A stretch of DNA of 64,000 bases from Adhaeribacter soli (GCF_008727925.1 NZ_VTWT01000003.1:62001-126000), one strand, 5' to 3'. Numbered from the stretch's first letter, positions 17,601-26,679 are shown. Notes: generated by a model not told the origin, from the letters alone. Numbers and translations: made by a program.

Positions 17601-17829
17601 TGTAGATCAGGATTGTAGTTAAAACAATTAAGAGGCAGGAAACAAAAACCTTGCGTTCGGTTTTGTTTCGCTGCCTCTTTGTTTCGGGGTCTAATTTAAG
17701 TTCCGGAGTAGCGGTTGCTAATACGGCTGAATTTACTTTTTGGGTACTATCTATTTGAGCCTTAAGGGTTTGTGTTTCCAAAGCCAGCGATAAACCTACT
17801 AAAAGCACCAGCCTTTTACTCCAGGTCAT
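17584..17829 (-). CDS. Small membrane protein
   Basis: An 81-residue protein with an N-terminal hydrophobic segment (about 6-18) that looks like a signal peptide ending near TLKAQ, a polar middle rich in Lys and Arg, and a C-terminal membrane span (about 62-76, VFVSCLLIVLTTILIYN). It would sit in the inner membrane with a short periplasmic stretch. It lies in an operon: three bases after the methyltransferase stop and overlapping the start of the lipoprotein gene by 17 bases. That tight packing is the main reason to accept it. Function unknown. Confidence 0.7.
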   Translation of the reverse strand: MTWSKRLVLLVGLSLALETQTLKAQIDSTQKVNSAVLATATPELKLDPETKRQRNKTERKVFVSCLLIVLTTILIYNVRSK

Positions 17830-17832
17830 ACG

Positions 17833-18720
17833 TTATTTTTTTCGTGCAATATAAATAAGGCTGGAGTAATCTTTATTGTTTTTGCTCGCATATTTATTCG
17901 ACTTGTAACCGGTTAATACGCTGCTCAGCATTTTGCTTTTGCCGGCTTTGTATTTTTCGCTCAGCATACTCACGTAATAGGCATCGTATTTCATCGGTTT
18001 CACGTCCTGCAGTTCCAGTTTATGCTTTTTCATAAAGCGTTTCATGGTTGCCTGGTTGAAGTGGTACAGGTGGCGCGGAACGTCGTAAGCTGCCCAGTTT
18101 TCCTTGTACTTTTGGGCATCAAGGGAATCGGCATTCGGAACGGCTACCACGATTACGCCGTTAGGCTTCAGCAATGAAAGCAGTTTCTGGAAGGTTTCGT
18201 TAAGCGTATGAACGTGCTCCAGAACGTGCCATAAGGTAATCACCTCAAAGCTTTGCGGCGTGAATTTATCGAGCGATACTTTTTCGACCGGTTTTCCTAA
18301 CGTTTCAGCCGCTTGTTGGTTAGCCAGTCCGTTTGGCTCGAAGCCTTCTACCTCCCACCCGTCTTTCTGGCAAGCCGCCAGAAAGTAGCCGGTACCGCAA
18401 CCATAATCCAGCATTTTGCCTTTCGGCGACAGGTTGTTTACCAACTCCACCTTATCTTTTACGGCAATGGACCGAACGATCTGGTAGGCTTTATTGATAA
18501 TGCCTTTGTTGGTATTGCTGTGCGAAATATATTCTTCCGATTCGTAGTACTTGCCAATACTTTCCGGATCGGGCCGGGGATTGGTGAATTTAAAGCCACA
18601 GTTTTCACAGGAAACAATTACGAAGCTTTCCTGGGAAACCGATTTATCCTGGACTACTAAAAAATTCTTATGTTCTGTTTTCCCGCAAACCGGGCAATTT
18701 TCGAGGCGTTCGTAGGCCAT
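17833..18720 (-). CDS. Class I SAM-dependent methyltransferase with N-terminal zinc-ribbon
   Basis: Transfers a methyl group from SAM to an unknown substrate in the cytoplasm. The 295 residues begin with a four-Cys zinc ribbon (CPVC at 9-12, CENC near 39-42) followed by GFKFTNPRPDPESIGKYY. The Rossmann methyltransferase core starts with the SAM-binding motif GKMLDYGCGTGYFLAA near 99-114, and an acidic end-of-strand motif (WEVEGFEPN) follows. The architecture is that of Methyltransf_23 family proteins often linked to surface glycan or methoxy modification. Its ATG at 18718-18720 directly abuts the mnmG stop, so it is co-transcribed with mnmG. Confidence 0.9.
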   Translation of the reverse strand: MAYERLENCPVCGKTEHKNFLVVQDKSVSQESFVIVSCENCGFKFTNPRPDPESIGKYYESEEYISHSNTNKGIINKAYQIVRSIAVKDKVELVNNLSPKGKMLDYGCGTGYFLAACQKDGWEVEGFEPNGLANQQAAETLGKPVEKVSLDKFTPQSFEVITLWHVLEHVHTLNETFQKLLSLLKPNGVIVVAVPNADSLDAQKYKENWAAYDVPRHLYHFNQATMKRFMKKHKLELQDVKPMKYDAYYVSMLSEKYKAGKSKMLSSVLTGYKSNKYASKNNKDYSSLIYIARKK

Positions 18721-20583
18721 TTATTTTCCGAGGTATACCATTAAGATCGAAATATCGGCCGGAGATACACCGCTGATGCGCGATGCCTGGCCAATAGTTT
18801 CCGGGTTTATTTTAAGTAATTTCTGACGGGCTTCGTGCGAAAGGGCCGGAATCTTATTGTAATCGAGGCGTTCCTTGATCACGTAGTTTTCCAGTTCTTT
18901 CATGCGGGCTGCTTGTTGGTTTTCTTTTTCGATGTAGCTTTCGTACTTGATCCCAATACTGGCCTGCTCGCAATATTCCTGATCGTACTGTTCCAAGAAA
19001 GCGGCAAGTTCCTGATCGGCTTTGGCTAAATATTCAAGTTCGATATTTGGCCTCCTTAATAGGTTGGTTGCTTTTGCTTTCTCAGAGATCGGGGCTGATT
19101 CCAAAGCCAGTAAAGTAGTATTCACTATCTCCGGCTCCATGCTTTTTTTGTTCAGGTAAGTCGTGATTTCGGCTGCTGCTTTTATCTTCTCCTCTACTTT
19201 TCGCAAACGGCTTTCATCAGCTAGGCCCAGGTCGTAGCCAAGTTTGGTTAGGCGGATGTCGGCGTTATCCTGACGAAGCAGGATGCGGTGCTCGGCCCGG
19301 GAGGTGAACATGCGGTAAGGTTCATCAGTACCTTTGTTTACCAAATCATCGATCAGTACGCCAATGTATGCTTCTGAACGTTTCAGAATTAAAGCTTCTT
19401 TTCCCCGGGTTTTTTGGTGGGCGTTTATACCGGCCATTAATCCCTGGCAAGCCGCTTCTTCGTAACCGGTGGTGCCGTTTATTTGTCCGGCAAAGTACAG
19501 GTTCTCGATCAGCTTGGTTTCAAGAGTATGGTTTAGCTGGGTTGGCGGGAAGAAATCGTATTCAATGGCGTAACCCGGGCGGAACATTTTGGCGTTCTCG
19601 AAACCTACGATCTTCCTCAAAGCTTGGTACTGTACTTCTTCCGGCAGTGAGCTCGAGAAACCGTTTACGTAAATTTCCACCGTGCTCCACCCTTCCGGTT
19701 CTACAAAGATCTGGTGACGGTCTTTATCGGCGAAACGGTTGATCTTGTCTTCGATGGATGGGCAATAGCGCGGACCCAAGCCCTGAATTCTTCCCTGGAA
19801 CATCGGCGATTTTTCAAAGCCGGTTTTCAGGATCTCGTGTACTTCGGAATTGGTATAGGTAATGTAGCAGCTCCGTTGTTTGGTTAAAGGCTCGGTGTCG
19901 GTATAGGAGAATTTAGAAGGCTTCTCATCGCCGAACTGCTCTTCCATTTTGGTGTAATCCAAGGAACGACCGTCTACCCGTGGCGGGGTTCCGGTTTTCA
20001 TGCGGCCGCTTTCAAAACCTAATTGCACTAGTTGCTCCGTAATTCCCTTGGCCGATTTCTCGGCAGCGCGGCCCCCGCCCAGTTGCTTCTCCCCTATGTG
20101 GATGATGCCGTTCAGGAATGTCCCGTTTGTGAGAATAACTGCCTTAGCCCGAATCTCGATTCCTAAACTGGTTTTTACGCCGCAAACCTTATCGTTTTCT
20201 ACGATAATGCCGGAAACCATGTCCTGCCAGAAATCGATATTCAGATTGTTTTCTAAAGCGGTTCGCCATTCTTCCGAAAAACGCATCCGGTCGCTTTGGG
20301 CGCGTGGACTCCACATGGCCGGGCCTTTCGAGCGGTTCAGCATGCGGAATTGGATCATGGTTTTATCCGTGATAATCCCGCTCATGCCGCCTAAGGCATC
20401 TACTTCGCGTACGATCTGGCCTTTAGCCACCCCTCCCATTGCCGGGTTGCAAGACATTTGCGCAATGGTGTTCATGTTCATGGTTACTAATAAAACCTTC
20501 GAACCCATTGTGGCTACTGTATGAGCAGCTTCGCATCCTGCATGGCCGGCGCCAACTACAATAATATCGTATTCTGTAAACAT
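18721..20583 (-). CDS. mnmG: tRNA uridine-34 5-carboxymethylaminomethyl modification enzyme
   Basis: With MnmE, this FAD enzyme installs the cmnm5 group on the wobble uridine of several tRNAs. The 620-residue protein has the FAD-binding GAGHAGCEAA at 11-20, the family string GPRYCPSIEDK near 270, a second signature near 365 (GQINGTTGYEEAA) and a C-terminal helical domain that binds MnmE and tRNA. The frame opens with TTG at 20586, but the adjacent ATG at 20581-20583 is the likelier start. It sits within the operon after ybeY. Nineteen bases upstream of the start codon is a perfect parS palindrome; mnmG (gidA) is a common origin-proximal gene in bacteria. Confidence 0.98.
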   Translation of the reverse strand: MFTEYDIIVVGAGHAGCEAAHTVATMGSKVLLVTMNMNTIAQMSCNPAMGGVAKGQIVREVDALGGMSGIITDKTMIQFRMLNRSKGPAMWSPRAQSDRMRFSEEWRTALENNLNIDFWQDMVSGIIVENDKVCGVKTSLGIEIRAKAVILTNGTFLNGIIHIGEKQLGGGRAAEKSAKGITEQLVQLGFESGRMKTGTPPRVDGRSLDYTKMEEQFGDEKPSKFSYTDTEPLTKQRSCYITYTNSEVHEILKTGFEKSPMFQGRIQGLGPRYCPSIEDKINRFADKDRHQIFVEPEGWSTVEIYVNGFSSSLPEEVQYQALRKIVGFENAKMFRPGYAIEYDFFPPTQLNHTLETKLIENLYFAGQINGTTGYEEAACQGLMAGINAHQKTRGKEALILKRSEAYIGVLIDDLVNKGTDEPYRMFTSRAEHRILLRQDNADIRLTKLGYDLGLADESRLRKVEEKIKAAAEITTYLNKKSMEPEIVNTTLLALESAPISEKAKATNLLRRPNIELEYLAKADQELAAFLEQYDQEYCEQASIGIKYESYIEKENQQAARMKELENYVIKERLDYNKIPALSHEARQKLLKINPETIGQASRISGVSPADISILMVYLGK

Positions 20584-20601
20584 CAAACTAAATTACTAAA
20601 G

Positions 20602-20617
20602 TGTTTCACGTGAAACA
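20602..20617. promoter_or_regulatory. parS centromere site (ParB binding)
   Basis: The sequence TGTTTCACGTGAAACA is a perfect 16-bp palindrome identical to the consensus chromosomal parS bound by ParB (Spo0J). It lies in the 47-base gap between the ybeY stop (20631) and the mnmG start (20583). parS sites cluster near oriC in most bacteria, so this window is probably origin-proximal. No parA or parB gene and no DnaA-box cluster is in the window. Confidence 0.93.
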
Positions 20618-20630
20618 TTTTTAAGCTCCC

Positions 20631-21062
20631 TTAAAAACTCCGCAAAGATAAGCATTTGTCTTCTTCTGCCCGCATAGCAACTTTTAATTCCGGCGTAGAA
20701 TCATCGAAACCAAGCAGGTGAAGGATACCATGGATCATTACCCGGTGAAGTTCATCTTCGAAAGCAATTCCCAAGTCAGCAGCATTATCTTTTACGCGTT
20801 CCACGCTAACAAAAATATCACCCTCAATAGTGCCATCATCGTCAGCATTATCGAAGGTGATAATATCGGTTAAGGTATCGTGGTCGAGGTACTCTACATT
20901 GATCTGGTGCAGGTAATTGTCGGAGCAGAAAATATAGGTAAGCGCACCAAGGTTTTTTTTATAGTTGTGGATAACTTGTTTTATCCACGCGGAAACCTGT
21001 TGATAATTCGTTAATTCGAAGTGGATATCTTCGGTTTCAACATCAATAGTTTCCTCAGTCAT
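20631..21062 (-). CDS. ybeY: Endoribonuclease YbeY (rRNA maturation factor)
   Basis: A metal-dependent single-strand endoribonuclease for 16S rRNA 3'-end maturation and ribosome quality control. The 143 residues include the zinc-site region HGILHLLGFDD (about 110-120). The two helix histidines are present, but the third ligand, usually His in HGxLHLxGxDH, appears as Asp, a variation I believe is common in Bacteroidota. The upstream pattern YLDHDTLTDIITFDN is also typical. The ATG at 21060-21062 overlaps the end of the RsbW-like gene by eight bases, indicating an operon. Confidence 0.95.
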   Translation of the reverse strand: MTEETIDVETEDIHFELTNYQQVSAWIKQVIHNYKKNLGALTYIFCSDNYLHQINVEYLDHDTLTDIITFDNADDDGTIEGDIFVSVERVKDNAADLGIAFEDELHRVMIHGILHLLGFDDSTPELKVAMRAEEDKCLSLRSF

Positions 21063-21462
21063 TTTTAATGAAAAACGTTAATTGTACGTTCCTGCCGTTA
21101 TTTGTGAACTTCACTTCGTCGCAAAGATTACGCATTAAAAAGATACCGCGGCCTCCGGGATTTTCTAAGTTTTCAACAGATGTAGGATCCGGTAAAGACT
21201 CCGTGTCGAAGCCGCTTCCTTCATCTTCCACTTCGAATTTTAAATGGTCTTCGGCCACTTGTAAAGACAGGTACACATTCTTGTCTTTGTCGAATTTATT
21301 GCCGTGCCGGATAGCGTTATTTACAGATTCCGTTACGGCTACCATAATATTGCCGTAGATGTCGTCTTCGATCTGGAACTTATCCTTGGAATTGTCGATG
21401 AAGCTTTCCACGATCCGGATGTTCTCGATAATGGAAGGAATCTGAATTTTAACTTGATTCAT
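21055..21462 (-). CDS. RsbW-like ATP-binding anti-sigma factor / serine kinase
   Basis: A 135-residue HATPase_c_2 protein of the RsbW/SpoIIAB type. Such proteins bind or phosphorylate anti-sigma antagonists in stress-sigma switches. The N-box reads TESVNNAIRHGN near 48-59, the G1 box DEGSGFD near 80-86 and the G2 box NPGGRGIFLMRNLCDEV near 101-117. No antagonist (RsbV) or sigma factor gene is nearby; instead it lies between DUF4175 and ybeY, an arrangement that seems conserved in related genomes. Its partner is unknown. It ends eight bases into ybeY. Confidence 0.9.
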   Translation of the reverse strand: MNQVKIQIPSIIENIRIVESFIDNSKDKFQIEDDIYGNIMVAVTESVNNAIRHGNKFDKDKNVYLSLQVAEDHLKFEVEDEGSGFDTESLPDPTSVENLENPGGRGIFLMRNLCDEVKFTNNGRNVQLTFFIKND

Positions 21463-21505
21463 AGTTATAAGTGAATGTACTAATTGAAAGCAGTTTTAAT
21501 TAAAA

Positions 21506-24500
21506 TTAATTACGACCCAATTTCTGAAAATATTCGTTCACTTCCTGCTTGTAATAAGGAGAAAATGCAGGCGAAACAGTTTTCAGCAATTCAGTTTGTT
21601 TTTGTTTCATTTTTAAATACTTCTCGAAAGAAGGTGGAACCGGGGTTTGTTTTTCCGCCGCCGTCTGGGCTTCCCGTTTGTTGTCGAGCTCCCGTTCTTT
21701 GGCGGCTTTCTCCGCTTCCAGCAAGCGCGTCAGGATTTCCCGCTGCCGCATGATGGTTTGTTCTGTAAGTCGTTTATTAACGAGATCGGTTTCGGATTGT
21801 TCCATCATTTTCGCCAGATCGCCCAATTTTCCGTTCCCTTCTTTCTGGCCTTTCTCCTGCCCCTGCTTCTGCAATTCTTTTAAGGCCTGCCGAAGCGCTT
21901 CCTGTTGAGCTGCCAATTTAGCTAATTCTTCGGACATGCCTTTACCGGACTGCTGACCTTTTTTCAATTCTTCCATTTTTTGGTTCAGCGCCTGCTGCAT
22001 CTGGGCCATATTTCCGCTCTTCGGCTTCTTGCCGCCGGGCTTGCTGCAGGTCTGGTCGCCTTTAATTTGCTGGGCCATTTGCTGCTGCATCTGCTTTAAG
22101 GCATCGTTCAGCATCAGGGCAAGGTTGTTTATGGAAGTCATGGCCATTTGCTGGTGGCCGGTAGCTTTGCCCACGTTGCGGTCTTTAATCTCCTGCAAAC
22201 TGGAATTAATGTGCTGGTTCATATTGCCCACTTCGCGGGTAACGAACGACTGGATCTGGAATACGCGTTTGGCAAGCGCATAAAGGCTGTCCTGGATCAT
22301 TTTGGCATCGTCCTTCAGCTTTAACTGCTGCTGGCCAAGGGCCACAAAGCGCGGATCGGATTGGTTTACGGTGCGGAACGATTTCATCAGGTCTTCCTGA
22401 TCGAAGGAAAGCTTTAGGAGGTTTTCCAGAATGGCGCGCAGGTCATCGAGGTTTTCCTGAGCTTCTTCCATGTCGGAATTCTTTTGGCTCTGCTCCATTT
22501 TCTTGGAAAGCTTTTCCATTTTCTGGGCAGCGCTTTTCTGGGATTTCCCGGCTTTTTTGTTCTGATCCTTCGATAAAGATTCCTTGGAATCCTTCATATC
22601 CTTTTCAATGTCCTGCTGATCAGAATCGGACTGGTCCATTTGGTTCTGGTTGTCGAGTTCTTTATCCAGCTTTTGCAGGTCGTCTATTTCTTTCTTCAGG
22701 TTCTCGAATTCCTGGTTCAGTTTCTCCTGCTCTTTCTGCAGTTGTTCGTTATTGGCTTTCTTGTCTTCGGTTTTATTAGCCAGTTGCTCCTGCTCCTTGG
22801 CCATTTTGTCGAGCTGCTTCATGGTGCTTTCCAGTTTCTGCTCGAACTGCAGTTGCTTGAAAAGCTCCAGAGCACGTTCCAGTTCTTTCTCTAAGGTATT
22901 CTCCTTATTGTTGAGTTTGTCGAGTAATTTCTGAAGTTCCGGGTCGTTTTGGCGTTTTTCCTGCAGCAGTTTTTCAAGCTGTTCGTAGAGCTTTTTGGTT
23001 TCCGGATCCAATAGTTCGTTCATGAGTTTCTGGAGCTCCTGACTTTTTTGGGCCAATTCCATACTCTTTTCATCGAAACGGTTTTCCTGCTGGGTAAGCT
23101 GCTCGTGCATTTGCTTTAGGGCCTGCAGGTCGCTTTCCAGTTGTTTTTTCTTGTCTACCAGTTCCTGCAGCTGTTTTTTATCCTGCCAGGTAAGTTCTTT
23201 CTTCAGCTTGAATTTGTCTTCGGTCTTGTTCAGTTCTTCTTTCTGCTTCAGCGTTTTTTCCAGGGTCTGGCTTAACTGGCTTTGCACCGATTTCGCACTG
23301 GAAGCAATTTCATCCTTCATATCCTGGCGGCTTGGCAGCTTGAATTCCTGCACGCGCGTTTTGGCCGATTTGCTGCCCCGTATGCCGTCGTTGTCCCAAA
23401 CCTGCACAAAGTACTCTAATTGGTCGCCGGGCTGCAGCTGCAGGTTCGTAATGTCCCATTTGTGGTAGTACGTCTGGCTCACCTGCCCGCGGTCGAAATG
23501 GATCGGAATGGCTTTGAATTGCGATGCTCTGGCTGGATTATGCGGATTGGTAACCCGGTAGTTCAGGGCAAGGCGCGTTAAGCCGTAATCGTCAGAAATG
23601 CTACCGCCCACTACTAAAAACTGGTAAAGCGTGGTGTCGTTGAAATTCTCTAAGGATATATCCGGCACGCGGTCCGGAATGGTGGTTAACTGGTAGCTGA
23701 TCTCGTCTTTATTGCGGCCGAACTGGTTCAATAGCTGCACCTGATACGCCTGGCTTTGCATGATCTTTCTGGAAACCTGGAACCGGTTCCCATTCGCTTC
23801 GGCCGTTAATTCCTGGGTCGGGTTCTGGAAAGCTAAGGTCAGGTTTTTGGTTTCGGCTGCATCGAAGTTCCACTGCAGCACGCTGCCTTCCGGAACGGTT
23901 AAGTTGCCGGAGTTATCCACGGTTTCGGCTTTCTTGCGGAGGTATTCCGGGTAGTTAATAACCACCGAGAAGTTCTTCAGATTTGGCCGCGCAAGTAGCT
24001 CTAATTCATAATTATCAGAGTAAAAGCCGGAGCCGGATAACTGGAAATCCACCGGCTTCTGCAGGTTCCGGAATTCGAACACGTATTCATTAGCGCTAAC
24101 CTTCCGAAGGAGCTGTTCCCGGCCGTTATACACAATCGAAACCTGGTTCGGCAGGGTCTTGCCCTTCACTCCTACTTTGAGCTGATAATCTTCGTTTTTA
24201 TAGGCTTTCAGTTCATCATTTTTGATCTCGAATTCGAAGGGCGCCGGTGGCGCATAGAATTGCTTGAAGTTAATAATGCGTTCGGTTCCCTGTACAAAGA
24301 TGCTCGGGTAGATCATCAGAATACCAAACACAATGGCCATCGGTACGAGCACGTATTTCAGCAAAGGACGATTTTCGCTTAGCTTAATGCTTTCTTTGAA
24401 CTGAACGCCGGTAAACTGGGAAGCTTTCTGGTTTAAACTGGCCGCAATAAGGTCGTTGGTACGGCTCAGGTCGCGGAGCTGGATGGTATTAAGCAGTTTG

Positions 24501-24826
24501 TCGCGGATCTCCGGATAGAAGCCGCCGATCTTACGGGCCGCTTCTTCGTCGGAAAGCACTTTGCGCAAATTGGCAATAGCCAGTGCCGGCACCCAGAGCC
24601 AGCGCCAGGCCGCATAAACCGTTATGCCAATGAAAGAGAAAAGTAAAAACGCCCGGACGTACTGTGGAAAATACAGGAAATATTCGAGCAGGTTATACAG
24701 CAGGAAAAAGGTAGACAGCAGGCCAACCGAAAAAATTACCCCCTTTATCAACAGATTCAGGTAAAATTTCTTCTTGAATTCCTGCAGCTGGGCCAGCAGG
24801 TGGTTTAAACTTTCTTCAGGTTGCAT
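21506..24826 (-). CDS. DUF4175 family large membrane/coiled-coil protein
   Basis: An 1106-residue protein typical of Bacteroidota. Two membrane spans at about 25-48 and 55-75 and another near 155-175 anchor it; a beta-rich periplasmic region follows (about 200-490, with YFVQVWDNDG near 465). The second half, about 500-1090, is a very long coiled coil rich in Gln, Glu and Lys (repeats such as KQLQELVDKKKQLESDL), including a stretch with many QQ and KK pairs. The C-terminus is a short tail ending EYFQKLGRN. Function is unknown; the shape suggests a scaffold at the inner membrane. It is the first gene of the mnmG operon and starts with ATG at 24824-24826. Confidence 0.9.
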   Translation of the reverse strand: MQPEESLNHLLAQLQEFKKKFYLNLLIKGVIFSVGLLSTFFLLYNLLEYFLYFPQYVRAFLLFSFIGITVYAAWRWLWVPALAIANLRKVLSDEEAARKIGGFYPEIRDKLLNTIQLRDLSRTNDLIAASLNQKASQFTGVQFKESIKLSENRPLLKYVLVPMAIVFGILMIYPSIFVQGTERIINFKQFYAPPAPFEFEIKNDELKAYKNEDYQLKVGVKGKTLPNQVSIVYNGREQLLRKVSANEYVFEFRNLQKPVDFQLSGSGFYSDNYELELLARPNLKNFSVVINYPEYLRKKAETVDNSGNLTVPEGSVLQWNFDAAETKNLTLAFQNPTQELTAEANGNRFQVSRKIMQSQAYQVQLLNQFGRNKDEISYQLTTIPDRVPDISLENFNDTTLYQFLVVGGSISDDYGLTRLALNYRVTNPHNPARASQFKAIPIHFDRGQVSQTYYHKWDITNLQLQPGDQLEYFVQVWDNDGIRGSKSAKTRVQEFKLPSRQDMKDEIASSAKSVQSQLSQTLEKTLKQKEELNKTEDKFKLKKELTWQDKKQLQELVDKKKQLESDLQALKQMHEQLTQQENRFDEKSMELAQKSQELQKLMNELLDPETKKLYEQLEKLLQEKRQNDPELQKLLDKLNNKENTLEKELERALELFKQLQFEQKLESTMKQLDKMAKEQEQLANKTEDKKANNEQLQKEQEKLNQEFENLKKEIDDLQKLDKELDNQNQMDQSDSDQQDIEKDMKDSKESLSKDQNKKAGKSQKSAAQKMEKLSKKMEQSQKNSDMEEAQENLDDLRAILENLLKLSFDQEDLMKSFRTVNQSDPRFVALGQQQLKLKDDAKMIQDSLYALAKRVFQIQSFVTREVGNMNQHINSSLQEIKDRNVGKATGHQQMAMTSINNLALMLNDALKQMQQQMAQQIKGDQTCSKPGGKKPKSGNMAQMQQALNQKMEELKKGQQSGKGMSEELAKLAAQQEALRQALKELQKQGQEKGQKEGNGKLGDLAKMMEQSETDLVNKRLTEQTIMRQREILTRLLEAEKAAKERELDNKREAQTAAEKQTPVPPSFEKYLKMKQKQTELLKTVSPAFSPYYKQEVNEYFQKLGRN

Positions 24827-24969
24827 AACTATCGTCGGTCAGAAATTAATTCGTATCATTTCTTTTTGAGTGTCAGGGAATTGCGACTTTTTAAAAGTGC
24901 GGCCTAAAGCCAATTTCCCACACCGTTATTAACGGCTTTTTTGCCGTAAAAGTATAGCGTTGTTAAGCC

Positions 24970-25734
24970 TTAGTGCGCTACTTCCACCATTACCGGGCAA
25001 TGGTCCGAATGTTTGGCTTCGCTTAAAATGGCGGCGCGTTTCAGTTTTGGTTTCAGGTTTTCGGTGGCCAGCAGGTAATCGATGCGCCAGCCCAGGTTCT
25101 TGTTTCGGGCACCGGCCCGGTAGCTCCACCAGGTATAATTGTGCGGCTCCGGGTTAAAATGCCGGAAGGTATCGGTAAAGCCGCGGTCTAAAAATTGCGT
25201 GAACCATTCCCGTTCTTCCGGTAAAAAGCCCGAGCTCTTAGCGTTCGACTTCGGATTATGGATATCGATGGCCTGGTGGCAGATATTGTAATCGCCGCAA
25301 ATGATCAGACCCGGTAATTCAGCTTTCAGTTTTTCGGCGTAATGGTTGAAATCTGCCAGCCACTGCATTTTAAAATCCTGGCGGGTATCGCCGCTGGAGC
25401 CCGATGGCATGTATACGTTCAAAACCGAAAATTCATCGAAATCGATCCGTAAAACCCGGCCTTCGTTGTCGTACACTTCCATACCGCAACCAACTTCCAC
25501 ATTTTTCGGCTGGGTTTTCGAAAGAATAGCCACGCCACTGTAGCCTTTCTTTACCGCAGGGTGCCAGTAAACCTGGTAGCCCAGGTCGTAGAAAAGCTGT
25601 TTGTCTATTTTGTCTTCACAGCATTTAATTTCCTGCAGGCAAACCACATCGGCGTTCGTAGCCTGCAGCCATTCCAGAAATCCTTTGCTCAGCGCGGAGC
25701 GGATCCCGTTAACGTTGTAACTGATTATCTTCAT
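24970..25734 (-). CDS. xth: Exodeoxyribonuclease III (AP endonuclease)
   Basis: Incises DNA at abasic sites and removes 3' blocks in base excision repair. The 254 residues have the ExoIII/EEP fold motifs: MKIISYNVNGIRSA at the N-terminus, the metal-binding Glu35 in LQEIK, GDYN near 151, and the catalytic SDHCPVMVEV at the C-terminus. The ATG at 25732-25734 directly abuts the stop of the 117-residue gene upstream, so the two are co-transcribed. The length and motifs are those of the ExoA/XthA family. Confidence 0.95.
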   Translation of the reverse strand: MKIISYNVNGIRSALSKGFLEWLQATNADVVCLQEIKCCEDKIDKQLFYDLGYQVYWHPAVKKGYSGVAILSKTQPKNVEVGCGMEVYDNEGRVLRIDFDEFSVLNVYMPSGSSGDTRQDFKMQWLADFNHYAEKLKAELPGLIICGDYNICHQAIDIHNPKSNAKSSGFLPEEREWFTQFLDRGFTDTFRHFNPEPHNYTWWSYRAGARNKNLGWRIDYLLATENLKPKLKRAAILSEAKHSDHCPVMVEVAH

Positions 25735-26088
25735 TTATAACTGATCGAAATATTCTAAAATATGCCATTTAAGCATGCGCTCCTGGGCTTTCAGGTGCCC
25801 GGCCGGCAAAGGCTTCACCGAGCGGTAATGCGGCCAGCCTTCGGCATCGGTATGCGTTAATTCGTAAAAACCCGAAAGGCTGAAAACCTTGCAGGTAGCT
25901 ATGTGCATAAGGTCCTGTTTTTGTTCTTTGGTGAACTCGGTTATCCCCTGCCCCAGTTCCTGGATGCCAATGAGGAAAAGTATCGCGTTCAGGTCGGGAC
26001 GTTTGCCGAATTTTTTCTGCAGATCGAGCCGCAAATCGGTCCAGCGTACATCCAGATCCAGTTCATTTTCAGCTTCGTAGTAAGCCAT
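25735..26088 (-). CDS. Conserved hypothetical protein, upstream partner of xth
   Basis: A soluble 117-residue protein with no signal peptide or membrane span. Notable strings are LDLDVRWTDLRLDLQKKFGKRPDLNAILFLIGIQELG (helical, charged) and HIATCKVFSLSGFYELT; the end, RMLKWHILEYFDQL, is helical. I do not recognise a named family beyond its look as a conserved Bacteroidota protein. Its stop touches the xth start, suggesting co-expression. The ATG is at 26086-26088. Confidence 0.75.
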   Translation of the reverse strand: MAYYEAENELDLDVRWTDLRLDLQKKFGKRPDLNAILFLIGIQELGQGITEFTKEQKQDLMHIATCKVFSLSGFYELTHTDAEGWPHYRSVKPLPAGHLKAQERMLKWHILEYFDQL

Positions 26089-26124
26089 GGTTCGTTTTAT
26101 TTAGTGTGGAGAGGTGGAAATCTT

Positions 26125-26217
26125 AAAGCCTCTTTTTAAAGCCGGAAACTTCCGGAGCCTGGGTTTTCCGCCTGAAAATCATACTGATTTCAGGCGGAAA
26201 ACTAATTTTAAAGGCTT
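26125..26217. repeat. Nested hairpins between two minus-strand genes
   Basis: A strong stem pairs 26163-26180 (GTTTTCCGCCTGAAAATC) with 26186-26202 (GATTTCAGGCGGAAAAC), with one unpaired A. Just upstream is CCGGAA-AC-TTCCGG (26142-26155), and the strings TTTAAAGCC/GGCTTT near the ends could close an outer stem. It lies in the gap after the AhpD-like gene and may terminate it; no long T-run is present. Confidence 0.6.
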
Positions 26218-26225
26218 CTGTTTGG

Positions 26226-26576
26226 TTAATGCTTTTCCACCGTTTTTAATTCCTCCCAGTATTCTACTGCTCTCCGGAAATGCGGAATTACAATAGAGCC
26301 ACCAATTAGATTGGCAATGGCAAATACCTCGTAAACTTCTTCATCCGTGAGGCCGCATTCCATGCATTTGCCTAAATGGTATTTCACGCAATCGTCGCAA
26401 CGCAAAACCAGTGAGCACGCCAGACCCAGCATTTCCTTGGTCTTTACATCCACGGCGCCTTCGGCGTAAGCGTTTGTATCTAAGTTGAAAAATCGTTTAA
26501 TAACTTTATTGTCGGCTGCCATGATTTTTTCGTTCATTTTCTGCCGGTAGTCGTTAAATTCCTGAACCTTGCTCAT
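26226..26576 (-). CDS. Carboxymuconolactone decarboxylase / AhpD-like protein
   Basis: A 116-residue all-helical protein of the CMD family. The active-site-like motif CDDCVKYHL (about 58-66) has the CxxC...H pattern of AhpD-type alkylhydroperoxidases, and EMLGLACSLVLR precedes it. Members are thiol peroxidases, or gamma-carboxymuconolactone decarboxylases; the CxxC points to redox chemistry. A further CxEC lies downstream (KCMECGLTDEEVYEVF). The ATG is at 26574-26576. It diverges from comF, with a 103-base shared upstream region containing the string TATCTTTA, near the -7 consensus, on its strand. Confidence 0.88.
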   Translation of the reverse strand: MSKVQEFNDYRQKMNEKIMAADNKVIKRFFNLDTNAYAEGAVDVKTKEMLGLACSLVLRCDDCVKYHLGKCMECGLTDEEVYEVFAIANLIGGSIVIPHFRRAVEYWEELKTVEKH

Positions 26577-26679
26577 AAAAAATGTTAATAATAAATAAAA
26601 GCGAATGCTATTTCGCTAACTAATAAAGATACGGTAAAAAAATAGTTTTTAGAAACTTAAATGCTTAAGGAAGAACGGT

